Shown piece after piece: positions 8,544 through 16,264 of a stretch of 64,000 nucleotides of DNA. The position numbers and the translations under genes were made by a program. Origin of the DNA: Peptoclostridium acidaminophilum DSM 3953 (lineage in GTDB: Bacteria; Bacillota; Clostridia; Peptostreptococcales; Peptostreptococcaceae); the NCBI RefSeq assembly GCF_000597865.1, contig NZ_CP007452.1:1371183-1435182 (forward strand). Reading direction: 5' to 3'. The notes under the pieces are model-generated. The model had not been told where the DNA came from. It searched no databases and saw only the letters and a program-made list of their open reading frames with translations. Position 1 is the first letter of the stretch, and every line of letters begins with the position of its first letter.

Positions 8544-9665
8544 TTAGGCTAATCCCGTGGTCCCCACGGTTAGAAGCCTTAGGGCTTCGTTTTTAAGATT
8601 TATGCTTGCGTTAAGGTCCCTGTCGTGATTTGCGCCGCATTCAGGGCAAGTCCACTCTCTAACAGAGAGATTCTTAACGTCTTTGTTCTTGTAACCGCAA
8701 TCAGAGCATAGTTGGCTTGAAGCGAAGTTCTTAGCAACAGCAACGACTTGTTTGCCGTACCAGTTCGCTTTATATTCAAGCATAGTCCTAAATTGCGCCC
8801 AAGACACCTCGGATATTGCCTTTGCAAGTTTATGATTCTTTAGCATGTTGCTTACCTGCAAATCTTCTATACCGATGATATCGTGGTTTTTGACTATATC
8901 GGTAGAGATTTTATGCAGGTAGTCAGCCCTTGCATTGGCGATATGCTCATGAAGTCTTGCAACTTTGACTCTTTGCTTGTGCCAATTGTTTGAGAACTTG
9001 ACACGCCTTGATAGTATGCGTTGTTCTCTTGCAAGCTTGGCTTCAAGCGTTCTGAAGAACTTGGGATTCTCGCATACTGTGCCATCTGAAAGTATGGCGA
9101 AGTCTTTTAGTCCTACATCTATTCCGCATGAGGAATTGGACTTAGGCAGCTCTTGCACCTTTGTTTCAACAAGCACAGATACAAAGTATTTGCCCGATGG
9201 ATTACGCCTTACAGTGGAACTCAGAATCCTGCCTTCAACTTCTTTGGAGTTAGCGAAACGAACAAGCCCAAGCTTAGGCAGTTTGATTTTGTTGCCTGCT
9301 ACAGCTATGTTGCCATTGGTGTATTTTGTAGTGTATGACTGCACCTTGTTTCTTTTAGACTTGAAGCGTGGAGCATCATTTTGCTTCTTAAAGAAACGGT
9401 CAAAAGCATCGCCAAGATTCTTCAAAGAGGATTGCAGAGCTATGCTGTCTACTTCCTTGAGCCACACAAGCTCTTTCTTGAGCTGAGTCATTTGTGCAGA
9501 GCAAGAATTATATGACAAGCCCTTGCCCGTTTGCCTGTATTCGCTATTCCAAGCATTGAGAAAATGATTAAATACAAAGCGGCTGCAACCTATAGTTTTG
9601 GCTATCAGTTCTCTTTGGCGGCTATTCGGATATATGCGGAACTTGTATGCCTTATTGACTAACAC
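8544..9665 (-). CDS. RNA-guided endonuclease TnpB (IS200/IS605 OrfB type)
   Basis: TnpB is a compact RuvC nuclease that uses an omega RNA from the element's right end to cut a matching target next to a short TAM. It is the ancestor of Cas12. All parts are intact over 373 residues: N-terminal OrfB HTH ([15 protein letters not shown]), Ruv[12 protein letters not shown] (Asp183), RuvC II GIEDLQ (Glu267), zinc finger CSDCG...CPECG (Cys320, 323, 340, 343) and Ruv[14 protein letters not shown] (Asp348/350). The GTG start has AGGAGGTG 7 nt upstream. No TnpA is present, so movement would require a transposase in trans. The gene looks active, with no frameshift. Confidence 0.95.
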   Translation of the reverse strand: MLVNKAYKFRIYPNSRQRELIAKTIGCSRFVFNHFLNAWNSEYRQTGKGLSYNSCSAQMTQLKKELVWLKEVDSIALQSSLKNLGDAFDRFFKKQNDAPRFKSKRNKVQSYTTKYTNGNIAVAGNKIKLPKLGLVRFANSKEVEGRILSSTVRRNPSGKYFVSVLVETKVQELPKSNSSCGIDVGLKDFAILSDGTVCENPKFFRTLEAKLAREQRILSRRVKFSNNWHKQRVKVARLHEHIANARADYLHKISTDIVKNHDIIGIEDLQVSNMLKNHKLAKAISEVSWAQFRTMLEYKANWYGKQVVAVAKNFASSQLCSDCGYKNKDVKNLSVREWTCPECGANHDRDLNASINLKNEALRLLTVGTTGLA

Positions 9666-9683
9666 TGTTTTTCACCTCCTGGT

Positions 9684-9738
9684 ATGATGCAGTCATAGAC
9701 AAATAGTAGTCTTCTACATCATTTCTAATCTATATCAA
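9684..9738 (-). mobile_element. TnpB element left end with hairpin and candidate TAM
   Basis: A hairpin ATGATG(C)AG / CT(A)CATCAT (plus 9684-9692 and 9714-9722) lies just upstream of the tnpB ribosome site. Such subterminal hairpins mark IS200/IS605 left ends. Eleven bases further out on the minus strand is TTGAT (plus 9734-9738), identical to the ISDra2 target/TAM. The left border is therefore placed next to it, by analogy only. Confidence 0.45.
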
Positions 9739-10052
9739 GGTTGGTAAGAGGGTTCTCCTCGGATATGTCATCCAACCATTGATACGTGTTTAAAGTTTCA
9801 AGATTTTTGTATAGTTACTTACTCCTAGACTTTGTCTGCTACATAAGGTATCATTTTCCATTGGATAGGGAAAAGGACGTTCACCTCCTAGGGAGTTGAC
9901 TCTCGTTCAACGATACCCGTAACTAAGACAGTCATTCCATTCAATGAAAATTTATGTTTTAGGCTGGTTGGGAGCCCTTAAGCTATACCCGTATCACATG
10001 CCAGGTTGTGTATTCATTGTTGTTTATGGAACCCTATCGGAAGGAGTTTACT
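9739..10052 (+). ncRNA. IS110 left-end non-coding region, candidate bridge RNA locus
   Basis: About 300 bp without a gene precede the IS110 recombinase. IS110-group elements carry their target-choosing bridge RNA in exactly this left end. A -10-like TATAGT is at 9810-9815. Short stems visible downstream include CTCC/GGAG around 9895, GTTGA/TCAAC shortly after it, and GGCT/AGCC near 9965. I cannot fold it or assign target and donor loops by eye, so the RNA call rests on family and position. Confidence 0.4.
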
Positions 10053-11345
10053 ATGAATAACCGTAATTATCTGTCCGCTGGTATCGATGTCGGTTCAGCC
10101 TTCAGCTGGATGTCCATCGTCGACCAGAGCGGGACTGCAATCCAAAAACCTTTTAAGATCACACATAACAACTCGAATTCCTTGGAAAAGGCTGTTTCTG
10201 CACTAAAAAAAGCAGAAGAGCTGTATTCCATGAAATGTCGAATATTTCTGGAATCCACAGGGATTTATCATTTCCCACTCTTCTGCTTCTTGGTTGATTC
10301 TGGCTTTGACGTGTCCATAATCAATCCTATTATCACACATTCTGTGAAAAATGCAAGCATTAGAAAAGTGAAAAATGATAAAATCGATTCTCTCGGTATT
10401 GCCAAACTTGGTCTTTCTCATGATTTGCCGGTTTCTCAGTTTCCAGCAAAGCTCGTTCTTGAGCTTCGCACCCTCACTCGAAAATACTATGACCTTACGG
10501 ATGAAAAATCTGCTCATATCAACAGGCTAAAGGGCTATCTGCATACTGTGTTTCCACAGTACATTGGTATTTTCAACGATATTACCGGCACCACATCCAC
10601 CATGATTCTTCGCCAGTATGGTACTCCGGATAAAATACTTCGCGGCCATAAAAAAACCATGATTTCTAAAATCTCAAAAGCTTCAAGAAAAGGTATCTCC
10701 AAAGCTACTGATCGTTATGAAAAGCTTTATCAGGCCGCGCTAGCTGCTAAATCCTTTGGCTGCCAGATTGAAAGTGTCTACTTCAATATTTCACTGACGC
10801 TTGATCTGATTGAACGATTGGCTTGTGCCATTAACTCCATTATGGAGCGTATCCAGCAATTGGTTGCCTTCAATAAGAATGAGGAATTTGTCAAACAGAT
10901 TTCATGGCTTAACTCCATCAAAGGCGTTGGATTTCTTTCTGCTGTAACCATCATGTGTGAGATTGGCGATTTCTCAACCTTTAGGAGTCCTAAACAGCTT
11001 TTTGCCTTCTTTGGCCTGGATCCTGAGGTAAACCAGTCCGGCAACTTCAACGGCACTGATGTCCATATGTCCAAACGTGGCTCCAGAATTGCCAGACGCG
11101 CTATTTTCGCTGTTGCATTGGCTTCTATCCGCAGGAAACGAGATGGTGAAGCAATCAATCCGTATCTTTGCGATTACTACATGAAAAAAGCCGCTCAGAA
11201 ACCTAAGATGGTTGCTCTTGGTGCTATCATGCACAAAATTTGTAACATCATATTTGCAGTCCTTCGTGATGAAAAGGGTTTTGAGCTCCGTTCACCTCAG
11301 GAGCATTGCAAGCAATATAAAAGACCAACTCAGATGGCTGCATAA
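10053..11345 (+). CDS. IS110-family transposase (DEDD/serine recombinase)
   Basis: This is an intact 430-residue IS110-type recombinase. The N-terminal RuvC-like DEDD domain shows AGIDVGSAFSW (Asp12), FLESTGIY (Glu67) and KNDKIDSLGIA (Asp109, Asp112). The C-terminal Transposase_20 domain shows SIKGVGFLSAVTI, then GDFSTFRSPKQLFAFFGL and NQSGN with the likely catalytic Ser329, then SKRGSRIARRAI. The ATG at 10053 has AAGGAG at correct spacing. IS110 elements lack terminal inverted repeats, insert by a circular intermediate and are guided by a bridge RNA. It is divergent from tnpB, with roughly 390 bp between the two starts. Confidence 0.95.
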   Translation: MNNRNYLSAGIDVGSAFSWMSIVDQSGTAIQKPFKITHNNSNSLEKAVSALKKAEELYSMKCRIFLESTGIYHFPLFCFLVDSGFDVSIINPIITHSVKNASIRKVKNDKIDSLGIAKLGLSHDLPVSQFPAKLVLELRTLTRKYYDLTDEKSAHINRLKGYLHTVFPQYIGIFNDITGTTSTMILRQYGTPDKILRGHKKTMISKISKASRKGISKATDRYEKLYQAALAAKSFGCQIESVYFNISLTLDLIERLACAINSIMERIQQLVAFNKNEEFVKQISWLNSIKGVGFLSAVTIMCEIGDFSTFRSPKQLFAFFGLDPEVNQSGNFNGTDVHMSKRGSRIARRAIFAVALASIRRKRDGEAINPYLCDYYMKKAAQKPKMVALGAIMHKICNIIFAVLRDEKGFELRSPQEHCKQYKRPTQMAA

Positions 11346-11498
11346 ATACACGTCCGACATATGCATAACTACCACTTGTTCGAAAATCCAATGGATTTAC
11401 GTTTATTTAGGTTACCCTTTTTTAGGACAGCAACAAATCAAATATTTTTTCGTATTAACCGTTGACAATAACTAGCTGGTCTTGTGTGACATATAATA
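11346..11498 (+). mobile_element. IS110 right end and spacer to next IS
   Basis: No gene is seen here. A -35-like TTGACA is at 11462-11467 with no matching -10 at normal distance; a TATAAT at 11492 is 24 bp away. In IS110 elements a -35 near the right end pairs with a -10 in the left end after circularisation, so the element probably ends shortly after 11467. The exact border cannot be fixed from one copy. Confidence 0.35.
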
Positions 11499-11521
11499 GG
11501 GATAATCATAATTCTTATCCC
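11499..11521. repeat. Palindrome GGGATAA-N9-TTATCCC upstream of DDE transposase
   Basis: Perfect 7-bp arms with a 9-nt loop lie 142 bp before the transposase start. It is enclosed by a wider TGGTCT...AGACCA pairing. It may be part of the IS left end, where such hairpins can reduce expression driven from outside, but this is inference. The 11522-11662 stretch holds otherwise only AT-rich leader sequence. Confidence 0.35.
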
Positions 11522-11662
11522 TTGATAGTGCTAGTTTTCAGACCAACATTTTTTCTTATCACTCTGTTAAATCTTTACATATATTCAAACAAGGGATTCC
11601 GCAAACTTTTGTTATATTATTAAGGTACCACCCAAAAATAATTAACTAAGGAGGCGAAACCC

Positions 11663-12943
11663 TTGTTCGAACGCCAATTAATATTTGACTGCATCGACTT
11701 GTTCTCCAACAATAAAAAATCCAAGTTTTATGAGAAAGTATTCGATACAATCGACTTGTCCTGTGTTCCTGAATATCCCGAATCTATGCGTGGCCTTAAG
11801 GGATATTCATTTCATGCATTGTTTAGGGCTTTTATTATTATGAAATGCAAAAAACAAAATCACATTACCCAGCTTGTTGAATTCCTCGATAACAACCGTT
11901 ATCTGGCTTATTTGTGCGGGTTTGATGTTTTTAAGGATTTACCTTCATACTCTGTTTTTCAGCGCTTCATTAGAAATATTGACAATGAGCAAATTAAAAA
12001 TCTGATGAAAAATCAGGTGCTCTCTCTGAAAAAGCTTGGTTTTATAGATAATTCGTTCGTATCGCTTGATTCTACTCCTGTATTTGCCAATACAAAGCAT
12101 AATAATCCAAAGTCTTTTTCAAAGAATAAATTTAAAAAAGATAACCAACCAAAGTCTGACAATGACTGCGCTCTGGGTGTTCACACCGCCAGCAATTCTC
12201 ATAACGAAAAAAAGCACGAGCTTTACTGGGGCTATAAAAACCATGTTCTTTTGGACTCCATTTCTGGCCTGCCAATATTTGAATTTACATCTCCCGCCAA
12301 CACGACTGATTCTGAGGCAACTATACCTCTTTTGAAAAATGTGAATTCATGGTTTTCTCTTAATGAAGCCCATTTTATCGCTGACAAGGGCTATGACACC
12401 AAGGCAATTCACAATTTTGTCCTGGATGATCTACTTGAACATGCTTTCATTCCACTTAACCCTCGCGGAAAAAAAGGTAAAAAGCTGCTTCCTGCGGGCA
12501 ATGTTATTTGTGATGCTGGCCTTGCAATGCATAAGGACGGTCGCCAGTATTTTTCAGACCGCATAAAGCAAAAGTTTTGTTGCCCTTTTAGAACCAGCAC
12601 AGACGATGCAGCTTGCCCTTTCCGACATATTCATTATTTCAACGGAAAGAAAAAACGTGGCTGCACCAGATACATTACAACAGGCACTGATTACAGGGCT
12701 TCCATCAATCGTGAGTCTAAGTTTTTCAAAAGCATCTATGCCTTGAGAACAGAATCTGAGCGATACAACTCTCGCTGGAAAAACCTTGCTTTAGAAAAAC
12801 CTTCCGCGAGAAATATCAGCTCAATCTCAAACTTAAATACAATAGGTCATATTTGCATGCTTTCAATTGCTTTGGCTGCCATCAAGGACAACAGCATTGA
12901 TTCTACAAAGTCCCTTTCCAAGCTGATGAAAAAAGCTGCATAA
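11663..12943 (+). CDS. DDE transposase, IS4/IS5 superfamily
   Basis: This is a 426-residue transposase. The N-terminal DUF772-like part (ALFRAFIIMK near residue 55, then SYSVFQRFIRN near 96) is followed by an RNase H-like DDE domain with Asp136 in VSLDSTPVFANT, Asp241 in FIADKGYDT and Glu364/366 in LRTESERYNSRWK. A cysteine cluster (CC, C and C between residues 306 and 334) lies in the insertion before the last acidic residue. It starts at TTG with AAGGAGG upstream. The frame is intact. I could not define terminal inverted repeats or a target duplication, so the subfamily (IS5- or IS1182-like) stays open. Confidence 0.9.
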   Translation: MFERQLIFDCIDLFSNNKKSKFYEKVFDTIDLSCVPEYPESMRGLKGYSFHALFRAFIIMKCKKQNHITQLVEFLDNNRYLAYLCGFDVFKDLPSYSVFQRFIRNIDNEQIKNLMKNQVLSLKKLGFIDNSFVSLDSTPVFANTKHNNPKSFSKNKFKKDNQPKSDNDCALGVHTASNSHNEKKHELYWGYKNHVLLDSISGLPIFEFTSPANTTDSEATIPLLKNVNSWFSLNEAHFIADKGYDTKAIHNFVLDDLLEHAFIPLNPRGKKGKKLLPAGNVICDAGLAMHKDGRQYFSDRIKQKFCCPFRTSTDDAACPFRHIHYFNGKKKRGCTRYITTGTDYRASINRESKFFKSIYALRTESERYNSRWKNLALEKPSARNISSISNLNTIGHICMLSIALAAIKDNSIDSTKSLSKLMKKAA

Positions 12944-13534
12944 TCATTACATTTTTTCAGACGGCTTATTTAAGTGCGCCTAAAAGCCATTGCCAGTAGC
13001 AATAATTTTCATTTTTACTGAATAACCAATTTTTTCATTCGAAATCCACAGAATCTAAGGCTGTCTCTTTCGATGAGCATTATATTTTCTTAATTATGCT
13101 CATCCCTAACTTTATATATTTACCTATGACGATTCGCTCATATTTTAGCTTCTCTGAATCCTTGGTATTGCCTATACTGAAGTGTGTGTTATACCCGAAA
13201 AAATAAACAAGGCCTCTCCTTGCAGCAAATAACTCTTCAATCTATCAAAATATGCAACAAATGGCTGTTTTCTTGATAGGTTGTATTTTTCTTTTGAAGG
13301 ATATATTAGTCATTTTAAAAATAGCCGATGCTAGATCTGCAACAATTCCAGTTATTTTGACTCTTTATCTCTTTTTCAATACAAAACGTTCAATGCATCC
13401 ATTTGCAGTCGTTATCTCTTAATGTGCCACATAAATATGCTGCCAAATCAACAACTATCTTTATTATCTTCCATAGACGTGAAAAGGTTAACATTACAAC
13501 AATTCCGCGTTCATTACTAACATAGTATCTTACA
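12944..13534. other. Gene-free stretch after the DDE IS
   Basis: About 590 bp with no convincing coding frame in any direction. It contains one clear hairpin at 13072-13104 and is otherwise AT-rich with scattered stops. It probably includes the IS right end plus degraded island DNA. Confidence 0.6.
13072..13104. repeat. Inverted repeat GATGAGCAT-N15-ATGCTCATC
   Basis: Perfect 9-bp arms with a 15-nt AT-rich loop, about 130 bp past the DDE transposase stop. There is no T-run directly after either arm, so it is not a classical terminator. It could be an IS end structure or a regulatory hairpin. Confidence 0.45.
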
Positions 13535-13768
13535 CTATTTGTCATCGTTTGTATTCACACCATCATCCTTAATAATAATCTCCATGATATCACCAATGTC
13601 GCAGTTCAGTGCCTTGCAGACTTTTACCAGAATGTCGGTATGAACATTTTCGTTTCTTCCCATTTTTGAAAGAGAGGATTGGCTAATGCCAGCAGCCTCT
13701 ATTAAGTCTTTTTTCTTCATGTCTCGGTCGATTAGTAGTTTCCAGAGTTTTTTATAACTGACAGCCAT
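13535..13768 (-). CDS. HTH Cro/C1-type transcriptional regulator (77 aa)
   Basis: This is a single-domain XRE/HTH_26 protein. From MAVSYKKLWKLLIDRDM the helix-turn-helix reads KKDLIEAAGISQSSLSKMGRN, followed by VHTDILVKVCKALNCDIGDIMEII, the standard C-terminal helices of small Cro-like regulators such as YozG. The ATG at 13768 is preferred because GAAGGTG precedes it; a TTG 20 codons upstream would add a non-homologous tail. Two similar dyads lie 50-80 bp upstream and could be its operators. It probably controls itself and perhaps the small island genes next to it. Confidence 0.85.
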   Translation of the reverse strand: MAVSYKKLWKLLIDRDMKKKDLIEAAGISQSSLSKMGRNENVHTDILVKVCKALNCDIGDIMEIIIKDDGVNTNDDK

Positions 13769-13816
13769 TGAAGTCACCTTCTTCAACTCATTTTTTAATA
13801 TTATACAGCGATTGAT

Positions 13817-13848
13817 GTGCAATCGCAAGAAAAACAGTGCAAACGCAC
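13817..13848. promoter_or_regulatory. Paired dyads, candidate operators of the XRE regulator
   Basis: GTGC-AATC-GCAA (13817-13828) and GTGC-AAAC-GCAC (13837-13848) are two near-identical 12-bp dyads. Their starts are exactly 20 bp apart, that is, two helical turns. They lie upstream of the HTH gene at 13768, a usual place for autorepressor sites. Confidence 0.45.
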
Positions 13849-14021
13849 AAGTTACACTTTATATTAAACAGTGAATCAATAAGCAAGCTAAAGTATCGGC
13901 GACCAACTATTCAAATGTAGAAATCGCGTATATTGATACGTATCTTAAAATTACAAGCTACATCAATAGTTCACACTCTCTTTTTATTATTTATCGGCGT
14001 TCTAAAGTTAGTCCGAGTGAT

Positions 14022-14303
14022 TCACTTATAGGTAAATTCATTATCTAAACGATAATAGGTATCTCTGAACTGAAATTTCACGGCACTGAAACGCGTCTCA
14101 TCAGGATTTATCAAAACATCCCCCGCGCTCTTTGATGTTCTTCCAAATAAATACTTGGCTGTCGCCTTAGCCACCCTGTAGTCTAAATCCTTAGCTATAT
14201 AAAGAATGAGTTCATCCTGTGTTTTGGGCTTACTGTCCAACTTCTCCACCAGTTTCCACCCCGGCATATCTTGCGTCTGCTCTTGCCAGAACCTCTTTGC
14301 CAT
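14022..14303 (-). CDS. Unknown protein, second gene of coupled pair (93 aa)
   Basis: Not recognised. A soluble-looking 93-residue protein that begins MAKRFWQEQTQDMPGWKLVE, has a helical middle (TQDELILYIAKDLDYRVAKATAKYLFG), and a short polar beta-rich end containing RFSAVKFQFRDTYYRLD. Its ATG follows the TAG stop of the upstream gene directly, so the two are translationally coupled and likely work together. No catalytic motif is evident. The context (mobile island, two HTH genes within 700 bp) fits plasmid or transposon cargo or a small toxin-antitoxin-like pair, but there is no direct evidence for either. Confidence 0.65.
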   Translation of the reverse strand: MAKRFWQEQTQDMPGWKLVEKLDSKPKTQDELILYIAKDLDYRVAKATAKYLFGRTSKSAGDVLINPDETRFSAVKFQFRDTYYRLDNEFTYK

Positions 14304-14615
14304 CTAAATGCGGTTTGCTGCATTAAGTGTTTCAAGACTATTAAAAGGTGGTTTTTTCTTACTAAACATCTTCGTTACCCAGTTACCGGTCTTTAATCTC
14401 ATTTTTAAGCTCTCAAGATCATATACGGCATAGAAATACGCCTTTGCTTCTTCACGCTTCGCAGAACGAAATTTAGAGAGCAATGCACGATATACCATTT
14501 CATGTTCCGCAATAAATTCTCTCGTCGCATCAAAATCTTCAAAATCAGGAAAGGGAAGTTCCATTGCAATCGCTATGATAATTGCATAGATCCGCATTTT
14601 CTCTGTTGCAGCCAT
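14304..14615 (-). CDS. Unknown protein, first gene of coupled pair (103 aa)
   Basis: Not recognised. It has 103 residues with a hydrophobic N-terminal stretch (IYAIIIAIAMELPFPDF at about 9-25), followed by helical, charged sequence (AEHEMVYRALLSKFRSAKREEAK) and a basic end. The start is well supported by AGGAGGT 8 nt before the ATG. The hydrophobic stretch is too short and too interrupted to call a signal peptide with confidence. It is immediately followed by the 93-aa gene with no spacer. Confidence 0.65.
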   Translation of the reverse strand: MAATEKMRIYAIIIAIAMELPFPDFEDFDATREFIAEHEMVYRALLSKFRSAKREEAKAYFYAVYDLESLKMRLKTGNWVTKMFSKKKPPFNSLETLNAANRI

Positions 14616-14743
14616 AATTACATACCTCCTGCTTGCAATCGGATTTTCATTACCATTTTACTACTATCAATATACCGACTAATACAGCTACAGGGACTAT
14701 TCTACAAATTTATCTCCGTATAATTGACTATGAATATAGTCGA

Positions 14744-15001
14744 TTGGAGGTGTTCCCACCCAGGAAGCTTAATAAAGCCGTCAGCACTCGTCTGCTGGAG
14801 CTGTTATCTCAGAACGAAATGACTGCATACCAACTTTATACTGCAAGTTGTGTTCCTAAATCTACAATCGGGAACCTCCTAAATTGTTCATATGAATCTG
14901 TTAAGCTAAGAGTTATTCACAAACTTTGCCAAGGTTTCAAAATTGACATATCCGAATTCTTCGATTCGCCGCTTTTTCATTCAGACAACTTAGACCCATA
15001 A
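14744..15001 (+). CDS. Small HTH protein, XRE-like (about 85 aa)
   Basis: The helix-turn-helix region is visible as LLELLSQNEMTAYQLYTASCVPKSTIGNLL, followed by the typical Cro-type helices VIHKLCQGFKIDISEFFDSPLF. The start is uncertain. The frame is open further upstream, but the only plausible starts near the HTH are TTG at 14744 and GTG at 14750. A GGAGGTG sequence overlaps these, so a leaderless or degraded N-terminus is possible. It is divergent from the coupled pair and followed by its own GC-rich hairpin. It is probably a regulator of the island cassette. Confidence 0.6.
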   Translation: MEVFPPRKLNKAVSTRLLELLSQNEMTAYQLYTASCVPKSTIGNLLNCSYESVKLRVIHKLCQGFKIDISEFFDSPLFHSDNLDP

Positions 15002-15006
15002 AAAAT

Positions 15007-15044
15007 ACCGCCGTCCAATTCCAATTTCGGAACCAGACGGCGGT
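15007..15044 (+). terminator. GC-rich hairpin after the small HTH gene
   Basis: ACCGCCGTC / GACGGCGGT with a 20-nt loop starts 6 bp after the HTH stop. The T-run downstream is short (TTTC), and A5 lies on the other side. It marks the boundary between the island and the rpoD operon. Confidence 0.6.
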
Positions 15045-15111
15045 TTCTTGTACTTGCGTTTAAAGACAAAACTATGCCTTTAAAATTTTCCCCTTATAAT
15101 CGCAATTTTTT

Positions 15112-16245
15112 CTAATCCAGGTAATCCTTTAGCTTTTTCGATCTGCTTGGATGTCTTAGCTTTCTGAGCGCCTTTGCCTCTATCTGCCTGATTCTCTCTC
15201 TTGTGACATCAAACTCCTTGCCCACTTCCTCGAGCGTTCTTGCTCTGCCGTCCTCTAGCCCGAATCTTAGTTTAAGCACCTTCTGCTCTCTTTCATTCAG
15301 TGAACCAAGTACATCTTCAAGCTGCTCCTTCAAAAGCGAGTATGCAGCTGCCTCGGCTGGTGCAGGCGCATCATCATCTGGGATGAAATCTCCCAAATGG
15401 CTGTCTTCCTCTTCTCCTATAGGCGTTTCAAGGGATACCGGCTCCTGTGCTATTTTCAATATCTCCCTGATTTTTTCTTCGGGCATTTCCATCTCCTGCG
15501 CAATCTCATCAGGCCTTGGCTCCCTTCCGAGCTTTTGAAGCAGCTGTCTTGAAACCCTTATTAGCTTGTTAATAGTCTCAACCATATGCACTGGTATTCT
15601 TATCGTCCTGGCTTGGTCGGCTATCGCCCTTGTTATGGCCTGTCTAATCCACCACGTTGCGTATGTGCTGAACTTAAAGCCTTTTTCATAATCGAATTTT
15701 TCTACTGCTTTTATGAGGCCCAGGTTTCCTTCCTGTATCAAGTCAAGAAACAGCATCCCCCTGCCCACATATCTCTTTGCAATACTTACCACGAGCCTGA
15801 GGTTGGCTTCAACAAGTCTTTTCTTGGCATTCTCGTCGCCTTCCTCCATTTTCTTTGCAAGTGAAATTTCCTCTTCGGCGCTAAGCAAAGGGATTTTCCC
15901 TATCTCCTTGAGGTACATTCTAACAGGGTCGTCAATGCTTATGCCCTTTGGAACACTTAGATCGTTAAGGTTGACTTCAAGCTCCGTTTCAGTTTCGGTT
16001 TCTTCCTCGTCTATTTTTTCTTCCTCTTCATCTTCGAATTTCTCCTCTTCAAACTTTTCCTCTTCTATGACTTCGATTCCCATCTGCGCCAGACTCTCGT
16101 ATATGCTCTCGAGCCTGTTCTTATCAATATCGAATTCTCCAAGGACATCTATTATTTCGTCGTATGAAAGCGAACCCTTCTTCTTGCCCTTTTTCACAAG
16201 GTCATTTATGATTATCTTCTCGTCTTCAGAAATTCTTCCATTCAT
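15112..16245 (-). CDS. rpoD: RNA polymerase primary sigma factor RpoD/SigA
   Basis: This is the housekeeping sigma-70 factor, 377 residues. It has an acidic linker (runs of Glu at about 75-105), region 1.2 [17 protein letters not shown], region 2 with [16 protein letters not shown] and the -10 recognising [17 protein letters not shown], region 3 ([14 protein letters not shown]), and region 4.2 with the -35 reading helix [26 protein letters not shown]. It follows dnaG by 19 bp as in the classical macromolecular synthesis operon. Downstream, the usual next genes trmK and nif3 are separated from it by the 6.6-kb mobile island. Confidence 0.97.
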   Translation of the reverse strand: MNGRISEDEKIIINDLVKKGKKKGSLSYDEIIDVLGEFDIDKNRLESIYESLAQMGIEVIEEEKFEEEKFEDEEEEKIDEEETETETELEVNLNDLSVPKGISIDDPVRMYLKEIGKIPLLSAEEEISLAKKMEEGDENAKKRLVEANLRLVVSIAKRYVGRGMLFLDLIQEGNLGLIKAVEKFDYEKGFKFSTYATWWIRQAITRAIADQARTIRIPVHMVETINKLIRVSRQLLQKLGREPRPDEIAQEMEMPEEKIREILKIAQEPVSLETPIGEEEDSHLGDFIPDDDAPAPAEAAAYSLLKEQLEDVLGSLNEREQKVLKLRFGLEDGRARTLEEVGKEFDVTRERIRQIEAKALRKLRHPSRSKKLKDYLD

Positions 16246-16264
16246 AATATCCCTACTTTCGAGT

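Noticed and set aside
8600-8827. Small minus-strand frame inside the tnpB 3' part
   Set aside because: It overlaps the catalytic end of tnpB in another frame and has no ribosome site.
9859-11395. 9-bp inverted repeat CCATTGGAT ... ATCCAATGG around the IS110 gene as terminal repeats
   Set aside because: IS110-group elements lack terminal inverted repeats, the copies are not at plausible element ends, and a 9-mer match in several hundred bases can be chance.
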